Shown in pieces: positions 1 through 10,000 of a DNA stretch of 35,130 bases. Position numbers and translations under genes: made by a program. The notes beneath the pieces were generated by a model. It was not told where the DNA came from. It made no database searches and saw only the letters and a list, made by a program, of their open reading frames with translations. Numbering within the stretch: position 1 is the first letter of the stretch; each line of letters begins with the position of its first letter. The stretch spans positions 1 through 35,130 of IMG/VR virus record IMGVR_UViG_3300010430_000269; one strand, written 5' to 3'. The DNA comes from a virus.

Positions 1-2022
1 AAAGATATGCTTATGACTGCTAAAGATAGAATGGGTATTGACGCTTTTTCTATGCCTCCAGAGCAATTACCTGAGAGCGACGAAGAGAAGGAGTTACATA
101 TGAATTTAAAATATAAGCCTTCTATTGAAATATCTGAGGAGTTAGCCTTGCAGTCAATATTTAATGAAAATAGATATGATGACACCACTAAAGAGAGAAT
201 GGGGTTAGATTCTGTTGATTTAGGAATGGTTGCTGCTAAACATAGGTTTGACCATAAAGATGGTATAAAATTAGAGTACGTTGACCCTGCTGATTTAATT
301 TGGAGTTATACAGAAGACCCTTATTTCCAGGATGTATTCTATTGGGGAGAGTTTAAGAACACTAATATATCTGAAGTGTTTAAGGAGTTTCCTGAATTAG
401 ATAAAGCTCAGAGAGAAGAAATACAAAGTATCGCTGGCTCTTGGAATGATTATTATTCTTTAGATTCTAATTATAATAATGATAATTTAGATGGTAAAGT
501 AGGTTTGCTTTATTTTGATTATCAGACAACTAGAGATAGAATATTTAAAAAGAAAAAAACAAAAAAAGGAGGTTCTAAAGCAATAGAGAGAGAAGATGAT
601 TTTACTTATAATGGTGGTGAGGATGTTGACTTTAAGAAGCTTACTAAAACTGATATAATTTGGTTTGAAGGAGTTATTGTGTTAGGTACTAATATTATAT
701 TGAAGTGGGAGTTATGTAAGAATATGGTTAAAGAAGATTCTAATTTAACAGGTTCTCAATTAGCAACTAAATCAAACTATGTTGCTTGCGCTCCTAAGCT
801 ATATAAAGGATATATAGATAGTTTAGTTAGTAAAATGATTCCTATTGCTGATGATGTTCAAATTTCATGGATGAAACTACAACAGATAAAACAAAGATTA
901 GTTCCTGACGGTCAATATTTAGATGTTGATGGTTTGGCAGGGATAAATCTCGGTAACGGACAAAACTACACTGTAACAGATGCTTTAAATATGTATTTTC
1001 AAACAGGTACAGTTATAGGGAGAAGTTCTACTGTAGGAGGGGAATTTAATCACGCTAAAGTTCCTATTCAAGAAATTAGACACTCTTCTGGTCAAGATAA
1101 AATTAACTCTATATGGTTTTCTATTCAAAAATCATTAGATATGATTGCTAATATAACAGGTATAAATCAAGCTGTAGATGCATCTAACCCAGATAAAGAT
1201 AGTTTAGTTGGTATTCAAAAATTAGCTGCTTATAATTCAAATGTAGCAACAAGACACGTTTTAAGGTCTGTTATGTATGTAACTAAAGAGTTAGCAAGAT
1301 GCGCTTCTACTAGGTTATCTGATGTATTAAAGTATTCTGAACTTAAAGATGACTTTATAAGAAAGATAGGTAGAACTGCTGTAACTAATCTAGAAGAGAT
1401 AGCTAAGTTACATTTATTTGATTTTGCTATTGATATTGAATTGCATCCTGATGAAGAAGAGAGAGCTAAATTGGAGGCTGATATTTCTTTAGAGATTCAA
1501 CAAGGTAATTTAGGTGTTGAAGATAAGTATGAGATATTAGCTATAAAGAACATTAAGTTAGCCTCTAGTTATCTTGCTATAAAGAAGAAGAAAGTAATGA
1601 AAGAGAAGCAAGAACAAAAGATGCAAGAAATAGAAGCTCAGAAGCAAGCTAATATTGAAAGTTCAAATGCAGCATCTCAAGCTCAAATGCAGACTAAACA
1701 GATGGAGGGTCAAATTAAGTCGCAAATAGAGCAATCTAAGATTCAAGGTGAAATAGCTAAATTGCAAGAAGAAGCTAGACTTAAAGAGCATCTTATGGCT
1801 GTAGAATTTGATTATAACATGAAGTTAAAAGGAATAGAAGTTCAAGGTCAAAAAGATAAAGAAAAAGAAAAAGAAGATAGAAAAGACGAGAGAACGAAAA
1901 TACAAGCATCTCAACAAAGTAAAATGATAGAGCAAAGAAATCAAGATGGAAGTGCTATAGAGTTTGAAAGTAATAATGATAGCTTAGATAGGTTTAGTTT
2001 AGGTAGTTTCGACCCTAGATAA
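1..2022 (+). CDS. Phage portal protein (5' end cut off by the window)
   Basis: The frame is open from base 1, so the first ATG at 7 is probably internal and the N-terminus is missing; 673 codons remain. Portal proteins form the dodecameric ring at one capsid vertex through which DNA is packaged and ejected. The assignment rests on its position directly before an acidic scaffold-like gene and the major capsid gene, on its size, and on a mixed alpha/beta body followed by a long K/E/Q-rich helical tail (about residues 525-650, predicted coiled coil by eye). A lysine-rich patch (KKKKTKKGG, about residue 181) lies in the middle and could contact DNA. The length and tail suit portals of crAss-like podoviruses. 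I see no diagnostic catalytic motif, so the call depends on synteny; a different head-vertex protein is possible. Confidence 0.7.
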   Translation, partial: KDMLMTAKDRMGIDAFSMPPEQLPESDEEKELHMNLKYKPSIEISEELALQSIFNENRYDDTTKERMGLDSVDLGMVAAKHRFDHKDGIKLEYVDPADLIWSYTEDPYFQDVFYWGEFKNTNISEVFKEFPELDKAQREEIQSIAGSWNDYYSLDSNYNNDNLDGKVGLLYFDYQTTRDRIFKKKKTKKGGSKAIEREDDFTYNGGEDVDFKKLTKTDIIWFEGVIVLGTNIILKWELCKNMVKEDSNLTGSQLATKSNYVACAPKLYKGYIDSLVSKMIPIADDVQISWMKLQQIKQRLVPDGQYLDVDGLAGINLGNGQNYTVTDALNMYFQTGTVIGRSSTVGGEFNHAKVPIQEIRHSSGQDKINSIWFSIQKSLDMIANITGINQAVDASNPDKDSLVGIQKLAAYNSNVATRHVLRSVMYVTKELARCASTRLSDVLKYSELKDDFIRKIGRTAVTNLEEIAKLHLFDFAIDIELHPDEEERAKLEADISLEIQQGNLGVEDKYEILAIKNIKLASSYLAIKKKKVMKEKQEQKMQEIEAQKQANIESSNAASQAQMQTKQMEGQIKSQIEQSKIQGEIAKLQEEARLKEHLMAVEFDYNMKLKGIEVQGQKDKEKEKEDRKDERTKIQASQQSKMIEQRNQDGSAIEFESNNDSLDRFSLGSFDPR

Positions 2023-2040
2023 ATGTAATCTATTATTTCG

Positions 2041-2048
2041 TAATTTTG
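2041..2048 (+). promoter_or_regulatory. Bacteroidota-type -7 promoter element TAATTTTG
   Basis: TAATTTTG matches the TAnnTTTG -7 element of Bacteroidota housekeeping promoters and lies 37 bases before the start of the scaffold-like gene in a 63-base gap. No clear TTG is seen about 20 bases upstream, so strength is uncertain. No other promoter is seen before the major capsid gene, so the two genes are probably transcribed together from here. Confidence 0.5.
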
Positions 2049-2085
2049 CATTGAATATATTTATAATTTTAATACAGTTGAAAAA

Positions 2086-3153
2086 ATGAAGTTTACTTTA
2101 CTAGATGGTAGTGAGGATAATGTAGAACAAAATCCAACCAACCAAGAAGAGAGTCAAGAGACTCAAGACGTTCATAATGATAATGAAGAAAATAATTCTG
2201 AGGAAAACCAAGAAGAATTAGAGGAAATTGAAGAGGTTGTTGATGGTAATGAATCTGAAGAAGAGTATGAGTATATAGATATTGACTCTGATGAAGATTT
2301 AATTAACTATGTGAAAGATAATCCTGAAATATTAAATCAACTTTCCCTTAAAGAGCAAAAAGAATTACCTGAAGACGTTAAGCGTTATTTAGAGTTTAAA
2401 GAAGAGACAAATGGTCGTTCTTATTCTGACTTCTTGCAATACCAACAAGATTTTTCTGAAATGGATTCTGAAGAAAAAGTTAAAAGGTATATTGCTGAAA
2501 ATAATCCTACTTTTTCAAAAGAAGATGTAGAGGATGAATATAAAGAAAGATTTAGTTTTGATGAGGATTTAGATGATGAATCTGATATTAAAAAGAAGCA
2601 AAGAGAATTAAAGAAAATATCTGCTAGTGCTGATAAATATTTTGATGAAGCAAAAGAAAAGTGGGGTAAGCCATTAGGGTCTGATGAGACTAATATCCCT
2701 AAAGAGTATGTTGAATCAAAGAAAGCTTGGGATGAGTTCCAACAACAACAATCAGAAGTAGAAGAGGTTAATAAAGATAAGTCTAATTATTTTATGACTA
2801 TGACTGAAGATATGTTTCACAATGAGTTCAAAGGTTTTGAATTTAAAGTAGGTGATGACGTTATTCAGCATGATGTAAATAATGTAGATGAAGTTTTAAA
2901 ATCTCAAACCGACCTTAATTCATTTTTCAATAAATTCCTAGATTCAGATGGATATATTGAAGATGTAGAAGGTTATCACAAGGCAATCTATGTTCTACAG
3001 AATTATGAGTCAATCTTAGAAAATGTGTATAATAGTGCTATAGCTAATCACATTGAAAAAGATGCAGAGACTTCTAAGAATATAGACATGGGTAGGTCTA
3101 GAAAGTCTCCTGAGACTATAAAATCAGGACTTAAAATGAAAATTATAAATTAA
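2086..3153 (+). CDS. Acidic scaffold-like protein between portal and major capsid genes
   Basis: The 355-residue product is highly acidic in its first 80 residues (runs of E and D with E/Q/N-rich low complexity) and is mostly helical and charged, with a short basic C-terminus (KSGLKMKIIN). Lying between the portal and major capsid genes, an acidic coiled-coil protein with a basic tail is the usual profile of a capsid scaffolding protein, which templates shell assembly and then leaves or stays in the head. I see no protease catalytic triad, so self-processing is not indicated. The start follows an A-rich stretch (GTTGAAAAAATG) typical of Bacteroidota ribosome entry. The function is inferred from composition and position only; a head-completion or internal cargo role is the alternative. 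Confidence 0.55.
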   Translation: MKFTLLDGSEDNVEQNPTNQEESQETQDVHNDNEENNSEENQEELEEIEEVVDGNESEEEYEYIDIDSDEDLINYVKDNPEILNQLSLKEQKELPEDVKRYLEFKEETNGRSYSDFLQYQQDFSEMDSEEKVKRYIAENNPTFSKEDVEDEYKERFSFDEDLDDESDIKKKQRELKKISASADKYFDEAKEKWGKPLGSDETNIPKEYVESKKAWDEFQQQQSEVEEVNKDKSNYFMTMTEDMFHNEFKGFEFKVGDDVIQHDVNNVDEVLKSQTDLNSFFNKFLDSDGYIEDVEGYHKAIYVLQNYESILENVYNSAIANHIEKDAETSKNIDMGRSRKSPETIKSGLKMKIIN

Positions 3154-3169
3154 AAAAACTTTTTAGAAA

Positions 3170-4507
3170 ATGGCATTAAATGCAGTTCCAGGAGTAAAAT
3201 TAACTCCTACAGCAACAAAAGAAGTTTTGTCTACTAATTACTTAGAGGCAGGTGACTTCGATTTTACTAACCAGTACTTACCAGAGTTATACGACAAAGA
3301 GTTTGCTCGTTACGGTCAACAATCTATTAAAGGATTCCTTGAAAGAATGGGTCAGGAGGTTTCTATGCAATCTGACTTAATCAAGTGGTCTGAAGAAGGT
3401 CGTTTAAGACCAGTAGGTGAGGGTGTTACTAGAGCAGCTAACGTATTTACTTTAGCAGGACATACTTTCCGTAATAACGATACAGTTATTATTGGAGATG
3501 CTACTGCAATTGAAAAAGGTATTGTTACAGCTAATGACGCTACTACTTTCACTGTAGCTCCAGCTAATGCAGCAGGATGGACTATTGGTACAACTGGTTT
3601 AAAATTATTTACTTACTCTAATGAGTATGGAAAAGGTACTAACGGAAGAGATGAATCTTTAGAAGCTCAACCAGACATCTTCGAGAACAACCCAATCATC
3701 ATTAAAGACAAGGATACTGTTAACGGTTCTGATATGGCTCAAATCGGATGGATTCAAGTTGAAGGTGAAAATGGAATGGGGTATTTATGGTATTTAAAAT
3801 CTCGTTCTCAAACTCGTATGCGTTTTGATGATTATATCGAAATGGGTATGGTTGAAGGTGTTTCTTTTGAAGCTGGTTCAGATGCTAAGACTGCTGGATA
3901 CAATGGTACAGAAGGTTTCTTTGAAGCTGTTGAGCAAGGAAATATTTTCGATGGTGAGATTACTACTTTAGATGATATTGATGAAGTATTAGACCGTTTA
4001 AATAAGCAGGGAGCTATCTCTGAGTATATGATGTATAACAAATTTTCTCAAGATAGAGCAATTGATAAGTTATTAGCTTCTCAAAACTCTTACGGAGCTG
4101 GAGGTACTTCTTACGGAGCTTTCAATAACGATGAGAAGATGGCGTTAAACTTAGGATTCTACGGATTCAAAGTAGCAGGTTACGAAATCTACAAGAATCA
4201 ATGGAAATATTTAGATGACCCAACTGCTAGAGGTTTATTTGAAGGTTTAGCTACTGTAAACGGAGTTTTATGTCCTTCAGGAACTAAGACTGTTTATGAT
4301 AATGTATTAGGAAGTAGAGCTACTTTACCTTTCTTACACGTTAAATATCGTAAGTCAGCTACAGAAGACAGACGTTATAAAGTATGGCAAACAGGTTCAG
4401 CAGGTGGAGCTAACACTTCTGACTTAGATGCTAACGAGTTACAATTGTTAACTGAGCGTGCTTTATGTACTATGGGAAGAAACAACTTCGTAATGATAAA
4501 AGGATAG
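3170..4507 (+). CDS. Major capsid protein
   Basis: A 445-residue protein placed as expected for the HK97-fold major capsid protein after portal and scaffold. The N-terminal part (TNYLEAGDFDFTNQYLPELY) precedes helical segments. A beta-rich, T/A/G-rich insertion (about residues 100-165) would fit an E-loop or surface insertion domain, and the C-terminal region ends in a compact GRNNFVMIKG. Codon choice is visibly different from the neighbours: Arg is often CGT, Asn AAC, Phe TTC and Tyr TAC, whereas flanking genes use AGA, AAT, TTT and TAT. That is the mark of translational selection on a very abundant protein. The gene is followed by an intrinsic terminator, as expected for an independently abundant transcript. 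The assignment is by synteny, size and expression bias rather than by a motif. Confidence 0.8.
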   Translation: MALNAVPGVKLTPTATKEVLSTNYLEAGDFDFTNQYLPELYDKEFARYGQQSIKGFLERMGQEVSMQSDLIKWSEEGRLRPVGEGVTRAANVFTLAGHTFRNNDTVIIGDATAIEKGIVTANDATTFTVAPANAAGWTIGTTGLKLFTYSNEYGKGTNGRDESLEAQPDIFENNPIIIKDKDTVNGSDMAQIGWIQVEGENGMGYLWYLKSRSQTRMRFDDYIEMGMVEGVSFEAGSDAKTAGYNGTEGFFEAVEQGNIFDGEITTLDDIDEVLDRLNKQGAISEYMMYNKFSQDRAIDKLLASQNSYGAGGTSYGAFNNDEKMALNLGFYGFKVAGYEIYKNQWKYLDDPTARGLFEGLATVNGVLCPSGTKTVYDNVLGSRATLPFLHVKYRKSATEDRRYKVWQTGSAGGANTSDLDANELQLLTERALCTMGRNNFVMIKG

Positions 4508-4531
4508 GTAAAATCCTATAATAAGTATATT

Positions 4532-4560
4532 AAAGAGGGTTTTTTACGACCCTCTTTTTT
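4532..4560 (+). terminator. Intrinsic terminator after the major capsid gene
   Basis: AAAGAGGGT (4532-4540) pairs perfectly with ACCCTCTTT (4549-4557) over an 8-base loop and runs into a T tract ending at 4560. It starts 24 bases after the capsid stop codon. The next promoter element begins two bases later. Confidence 0.9.
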
Positions 4561-4561
4561 G

Positions 4562-4569
4562 TATCTTTG
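4562..4569 (+). promoter_or_regulatory. Bacteroidota-type -7 promoter element TATCTTTG
   Basis: TATCTTTG is an exact TAnnTTTG element 25 bases before the start of the next gene. The upstream promoter region overlaps the capsid terminator hairpin, so the T tract and the promoter share sequence. This compact terminator-promoter fusion would reset transcription after the capsid gene. Confidence 0.65.
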
Positions 4570-4594
4570 CATTAATAATTAAATTTAAATTAAA

Positions 4595-5326
4595 ATGAAA
4601 ACAGAATCAATTGACAGGTTATTTATCCTGAAAAAAGACAATCCTCCTTTACAATACATTTTAAGGAATCGTCACAAGAAAAACTCACCATTACTTTACT
4701 ACGACAAAGAAAACAATAAACAACGTGCTTTACGTTATGCTACTAATCATAGTTCTCCTTTCCAAGATGAGCAAGATGGAGAAGTTGTTTTAGGTAGTAT
4801 TGTTTTTAAGAATGGTAAATTGGAAGTTTCAGCTTCAGAGCCAACATTACAAGAGTTTCTTATGATTCATCCATTAAGAAACATTACTTTTGAGTTGTTT
4901 GAGCCAGAGAAGCAAGCAGAAAGAGAATTAGATGCTTTAGAAATAGAAGCAGAAGCTATTGCAAAAGTATTTGAAATGGAGGCTGATGAATTGGAGAGTA
5001 TCGCTTTAGCTATCCCTAGTATTGGAGAAAAAGCACTAACAGAAAAAACATCTGTTGTTAAGAGGGATGTTATGATTTTTGCTAAAACAGAACCTAAAGC
5101 ATTCTTGTCTTTATTATCTGATGATTTAACAGCTTTAAAAGGATTAGGTATTAGAGCTGTAGATGCAGGATTATTAAGTATTAAGAACGAAGCGTTTTAC
5201 AATAATGATACAATAATTTGTAAAATTCCTTTTGATGAAACAGATTCATATAGAACATTAGCTAGATATATGAAAACTAAGAATGGTCAAAAGCTTCAAG
5301 AGTTTTTAAATAGTAAATTAAAATAA
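4595..5326 (+). CDS. Virion-associated protein of unknown role (candidate auxiliary head protein)
   Basis: I do not recognise the family. The 243-residue product has a beta-rich N-terminal part (to about residue 100), an E/A-rich helical middle (about 105-160, with the repeat-like ELDALEIEAEAIAKVFEMEADELE) and a compact C-terminal part. It stands alone as a transcription unit: its own promoter element lies 25 bases upstream and a terminator follows at 5382. It sits between the capsid and ring-protein genes, where crAss-like phages carry auxiliary capsid or head-decoration proteins, so a head-associated role is the best guess. The start ATG follows an A/T-only leader (AAATTAAAATG). A chaperone or assembly factor is equally possible. 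Confidence 0.45.
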   Translation: MKTESIDRLFILKKDNPPLQYILRNRHKKNSPLLYYDKENNKQRALRYATNHSSPFQDEQDGEVVLGSIVFKNGKLEVSASEPTLQEFLMIHPLRNITFELFEPEKQAERELDALEIEAEAIAKVFEMEADELESIALAIPSIGEKALTEKTSVVKRDVMIFAKTEPKAFLSLLSDDLTALKGLGIRAVDAGLLSIKNEAFYNNDTIICKIPFDETDSYRTLARYMKTKNGQKLQEFLNSKLK

Positions 5327-5381
5327 TTTTTTGTATATTTACATTGGATTAGAGTGTAAGTAACTTCCATGTTATTTAGTT

Positions 5382-5414
5382 AAGCCTTTAGACTGCAATC
5401 TAGAGGCTTTTTTT
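5382..5414 (+). terminator. Strong intrinsic terminator in the gap after the 243-aa gene
   Basis: AAGCCTTTAGA (5382-5392) and TCTAGAGGCTT (5399-5409) form an 11-bp stem containing one G-T pair with a 6-base loop, followed by a T run to 5414. It ends the transcript of the upstream gene, 55 bases after its stop. The intervening 5327-5381 has no open frame; a weak TATATTTAC just after the stop could drive a short RNA but is not convincing. Confidence 0.88.
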
Positions 5415-5443
5415 GTACACTAATATCACCCCTATTTTTTGAT

Positions 5444-5451
5444 TATCTTTG
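5444..5451 (+). promoter_or_regulatory. Bacteroidota-type -7 promoter element TATCTTTG
   Basis: Exact TAnnTTTG match in the terminator-bounded gap, 27 bases before the first ring-protein gene. It is the likely start of the tail/adaptor operon that runs through the 1532-aa gene. No good TTG lies at the ideal upstream distance. Confidence 0.6.
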
Positions 5452-5478
5452 CATATACATTAATTTTTCCATAATATT

Positions 5479-6177
5479 ATGATAAATAACGTAAGAAATA
5501 CGGTGTTATTCATGCTTAACAAAGAGAATAGAGGGTATATATCTCCCTCTGAGTTCAATCAATTTGCAGACTTAGCACAGATGAATATATTTGAAGATGA
5601 TTTTCATGCGTACTCAAAAGCTATAGTTAAAGAAAATTCTAGATTATATAATAGTGACTACTCTAATTTACCTAGACATTTAAGGGAGAGATTAGATGTT
5701 TTTTCTAGTACAACTAATTTATCTTATAACTCTTTAGAAGAAGAATGGAGTACTTCAGAGGGTGATTTTTACAGATTATTAAACATTACATATCAAGGTA
5801 ACGATGTAGAAGAGGTTTCTAAATTAGAGATTAATAGAGTGTTAAAAAACAATCTTATAGCTCCATCTAAAGAATACCCTATTTATATAAAGATTGGTGA
5901 TAAGTTTAAGATATACCCAGATGTATCTGATGATACAGTAGAAGCTTTGTATATTAGAAGACCTAAATCTCCTAAATGGACTTATACAGATGTAGCAGGG
6001 AATCCATTATTCAATCCATCTGCATTGGATTATCAAGACTTTGAGTTACACCCTTCTTGTGAGATGGAATTAATAATTAAGATACTTTCTTATTGTGGAA
6101 TAAGTATTAGAGAAGACGAGGTTGTTCAAGCAACTCAGAATCTAGATACAATGGAAAAACAGAATCAAGGACTTTAA
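5479..6177 (+). CDS. Ring/adaptor-like protein 1 (head-tail connector)
   Basis: A 232-residue protein with a helical N-terminus whose pattern (NNVRNTVLFMLNKENRGYIS, then PSEFNQFADLAQMNIFEDDF) I associate with the small connector proteins found before the large tail-tube or muzzle gene in crAss-like phages and Cellulophaga podoviruses. Such proteins stack below the portal to form the collar. A beta-rich middle (IYIKIGDKFKIYPDVSDDTVEALYIRRP) and a helical C-terminus (CEMELIIKILSYCGISIREDEV) also fit an adaptor fold. It is the first gene of a tight run: 11 bases to the next gene, then 1 base to the third. The exact structural position in the virion is inferred. Confidence 0.6.
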   Translation: MINNVRNTVLFMLNKENRGYISPSEFNQFADLAQMNIFEDDFHAYSKAIVKENSRLYNSDYSNLPRHLRERLDVFSSTTNLSYNSLEEEWSTSEGDFYRLLNITYQGNDVEEVSKLEINRVLKNNLIAPSKEYPIYIKIGDKFKIYPDVSDDTVEALYIRRPKSPKWTYTDVAGNPLFNPSALDYQDFELHPSCEMELIIKILSYCGISIREDEVVQATQNLDTMEKQNQGL

Positions 6178-6188
6178 AATATATATAA

Positions 6189-7064
6189 ATGAGTAATATT
6201 ATTAATCCACCTATAGATTACTATGATAACGAGAGTAATTGGGGAAATTATCAATATATATCTTTATCTGATTTAGTAAATAACTTTATAACAAACCAAG
6301 TAGGTAATGATAAGTTATTGAACAATATAAAGAGGTATAATGTGATATATCATATGAAAAGAGGTATTCAAGAATTTACTTTTGATGCTTTAAAAGAGAT
6401 TAAGACACTAGAGTTGGAGCTTAATGATAATTTACAGATACCACTACCGCATGATTATGTGTCTTATGTAAGAATATCTTGGGTAGATAAAAATGGTAAA
6501 TTACATCCAATGTCTACTAATCCTAACTCTAAGTTATCTAAGGCTTATTTGCAAGATAATGAGTATAACATTCTATTTGATGAAGATGGGTATCCATTAG
6601 AAGCTAATGAAAGTGAAATGCAGAAGAATTACAGAAATTATGATTTTATTGGAAATATAGATAATGATTGTAATGATGAGTGTGGAATATATACTAACTC
6701 TGATTTTAGATATGGAGCAGACCCAACAAGAAATGGAAATGGATATTTTACTATAGATAAAAGGAAGGGAGTAGTTGCGTTTAGTTCTAATGTTGGTGGT
6801 GAGTTAATAGTTTTAGAATATGTATCTGATGGATTAGAATACGAATCAGACCAAGTAATGATACATAAATTTGCTGAGAAGGCTTTATACGACTATGTAA
6901 AACTAGAGTTATTAAGAAATAAGTATGGTGTGCAAGAGTACATTATAAATAGAACAAAGAGAGATTACGATACGTCTTTTAGAAATGCTAATATTAGACT
7001 TCAAGAAATAAGACTTAATGAACTTATGTTTCATATTAGGGGTCGTAAAAAATGGATAAAGTAG
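6189..7064 (+). CDS. Ring/adaptor-like protein 2 (tail tubular protein A-like)
   Basis: This 291-residue protein contains the segment QIPLPHDYVSYVRISWVDKN (about residues 92-111), a pattern typical of tail-tubular/adaptor proteins in which a beta-hairpin follows a helical start (IKRYNVIYHMKRGIQEFTFD). It ends in a helical region with basic residues (GRKKWIK). Position between the first connector-like gene and the giant tail gene supports a role in the ring stack that joins portal to tail. The stop codon is one base from the next start, implying translational coupling and coordinated stoichiometry. A D/N-rich loop (about 150-180) lacks recognisable function. Assignment is by synteny and remembered family pattern. 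Confidence 0.6.
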   Translation: MSNIINPPIDYYDNESNWGNYQYISLSDLVNNFITNQVGNDKLLNNIKRYNVIYHMKRGIQEFTFDALKEIKTLELELNDNLQIPLPHDYVSYVRISWVDKNGKLHPMSTNPNSKLSKAYLQDNEYNILFDEDGYPLEANESEMQKNYRNYDFIGNIDNDCNDECGIYTNSDFRYGADPTRNGNGYFTIDKRKGVVAFSSNVGGELIVLEYVSDGLEYESDQVMIHKFAEKALYDYVKLELLRNKYGVQEYIINRTKRDYDTSFRNANIRLQEIRLNELMFHIRGRKKWIK

Positions 7065-7065
7065 T

Positions 7066-10000
7066 ATGAAAATACAAAATAACTTTTTAAAATCAACAGT
7101 AAATAAGGATTATGATGAAAGGCTAACTCCTAACGGACAGTTGGTTGATGCTCAGAATTTCTTTGTTAGTTCTGAGGATGGTTCTGGAGCTGGAGTTGGT
7201 AAGAATGTTTTAGGTAATGTTCAAAAAACAACACTAGGTATTGTTGGAGGAGAGACTATTGGTAGTATTGCTGATGGCTCTAGAGATAGGATATTTTATT
7301 TTCATAAGGGGGATAACTTTGATTATGTAATAGAGTATGTTTTACCTACAGATACAGCAACAATTGTACTACAAAGTACTTCTGGTGGTATTCTTAACTT
7401 TAATTTAAATAATAGAATAACTCATATAGATATATTCGAGAGTGATGAAGATTCTTATTTATTATCATGGACTGACGGCTTAAACCCTCCTAGAGTAATA
7501 AATATAGATAGAGCTAAAACTTATGGTGTAGATGGGTTTACAAGTGCTGAAATATCTGTAATAAAAGCTCCACCATTAATTAATTTAGTTTCAACTCCTA
7601 AACAAACTACGCAACCTACTGGTAGTAACTTTATGGAGGATAGGTTTCTATCTTTTGCTTATAGATATAAGTATAATGATGGTTATTTTTCAGCAATATC
7701 TTCTTTTACTGAACCTATATTTGTTCCAAGTAATTTTGAACTTGACAGAAATACTGGTGACAATAATGGCATGATTAACTCTGCTAATGCTGTTGATTTA
7801 GAATTTAATGTTGGAAGTAGAGATGTTATTGGTGTAGATTTATTATTCAAAGAAACAAATTCATCTACAGTTTATGTTATAGAGAAGTTTAATAAAAGTG
7901 ATGAAGGGTGGGCTGATAATTCATCTCAAACTTTTGAGTTTAATAATAGTAAGATATATTTGCCATTACCTGAGAGTCAGTACTTTAGAAACTTTGATAA
8001 CGTACCATTGACAGCTAATGCACAGGCTAAAACAGGAAATAGACTTACTTATGGTGACTATGTAGAAGGTAGAGATATTGATGAAGCTATGGATTTCTCT
8101 GTTACTTTTGAAGGCGAAGATGTAGCTTCTTTAACATATGACACAACAATAGAGAACGGTAACTACACACCTAGAACATTCTCTAATATTATAGATTGGG
8201 AGAGTAAGACGATAAATAGTGGTACAGATAATACTAATTTAGATTTAGCTACTAATGTTATGACAATGACGATGGCTATAAACTCTACATTAGATTTTAC
8301 TATAGATGTAACGCTTAATTCTACTGACCCTTCTGATACAGCTAAAGTTATTATAACTGATTTTGGTTCTCAGATTGCATCTAGTTCTGTTTTTGATACA
8401 AGTATATCTTTTGCTTATCAAATAGATAATACATCAGGAGGAGCAACTAAAGATGTAGAACTTAGGTTTTATGTGCAAAAAGAAAGTGGTGATGTGATTT
8501 ATGATTGCACTATGAATGTAGATTATCAGATTGCTGCTGTCACTGATTATGATTTTGATTATGATGCTGAATACCAAGAGTCTTACTTATTAAATGGAAC
8601 TCCAGCATTATCAGGTAACATAATGAACAAAGGTCAGTTTGATGTTGATTTTACAGATTTTGACTTTAGTGAAGGTAATTTCTTGTTTATAGACTACGAA
8701 GCTCGTTCTAATTTAAATGAAGATGCTTCTAATATATTTGCAGGATTATTTTACATCATTCCAGAAGATTATACTGATTTAACAGATTTTTTCACTAATT
8801 CTGACTTTCAGGACTTTATGGAAAATGAAAGTAGGACAGATGGTCATTCTAAATATTTTAGAGATAATTATATAGGAGCAAATGGTACTGTCGATGAATT
8901 TCAAGGTTTTAGAGTTAGTCAAGTAGGTAATACATTAAAATTCTTGTTGCCATACACTAGATTTGAAGTTACTGATGCTTTGGGTACTTATGATGTGGAG
9001 GAGCTTTATAGACTTATTATAGCTGAAGCATATGCATCTTTTCCTGGGGCTTTCTCTAGTATGCATAGTAATAGAGATTATGAAGTTGCTATGATTTATA
9101 TGGATGAGCAAGGTAGGAAAACAACAGCTCTAACAAGTAAAAACAATACCGTTTACATACCTAATAGTAATAGTATTACTCAGAATAAATTAAAAGTAAC
9201 GGTAAATCACAATCCTCCTGATTGGGCTAGTAAATATAAGTTTGCTATAAAACAAACGAAAGGTAATTATGAGACTGTTTATGGAACAGTATTTTATGTA
9301 GATGGAAGTTTTATATGGTTTAAAATTATAGGAGGTATTAAGAATAAAATAAACGAAGGAGATTCTTTAATAGTTAAGAGAGATTCTGATGGAGTTGTAG
9401 AAGGAGATAATGTTGTTATAACAAAAGTTTTAGCTGTAGAAGATAAACCTAGTGACTTTATTGATGGTAATAATGACGAATCAGGTACACCTATTACAGA
9501 AGAAGAAGGAACATACGTTAAGATTTTACCTAGAGACTTTACAGTTAATTACGACCCTGAGTCTTTTATAAATACCAGAGATATTAGTGCTACTAGCACA
9601 GATAGACCTTTCTCTGAAGTTGGTATATCAGTTTGGGAGGTTGATACAACTGGTACTGCTTATGTTCCCCCATCTGTTCCTGATGAGATAGTTAAGTTTG
9701 ACCCAATAACAGGTGTTTACACTGTCAAAAGAGCTTTAGTTACAAAAGGATTATCTACTTACGATAAAGAAAATGATACTATAGTTCACACTGAAATACC
9801 TAGTGGCTCTTCTGTTAGGTTATTATTAAGGTCTGTTAGGCAGAATAGATTGGCTGCTGTGCATGAAAAAGTGTATTATGCTAGTACAGATTATGATAAT
9901 TTTGAAGATTTCTTCAATGTAGAGATACAGCCAAATATACCTTTAGATACTAATGTGGTAGGAGAAGAATATTCTAATGTATCTATAGTAAGGGGGTACG

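Noticed and set aside
5382-5414. tRNA-like segment around GACTGCAATCTAGA
   Set aside because: The 11-bp uninterrupted stem with 6-base loop and T tract fits a terminator; no D or T arm or acceptor stem can be drawn.
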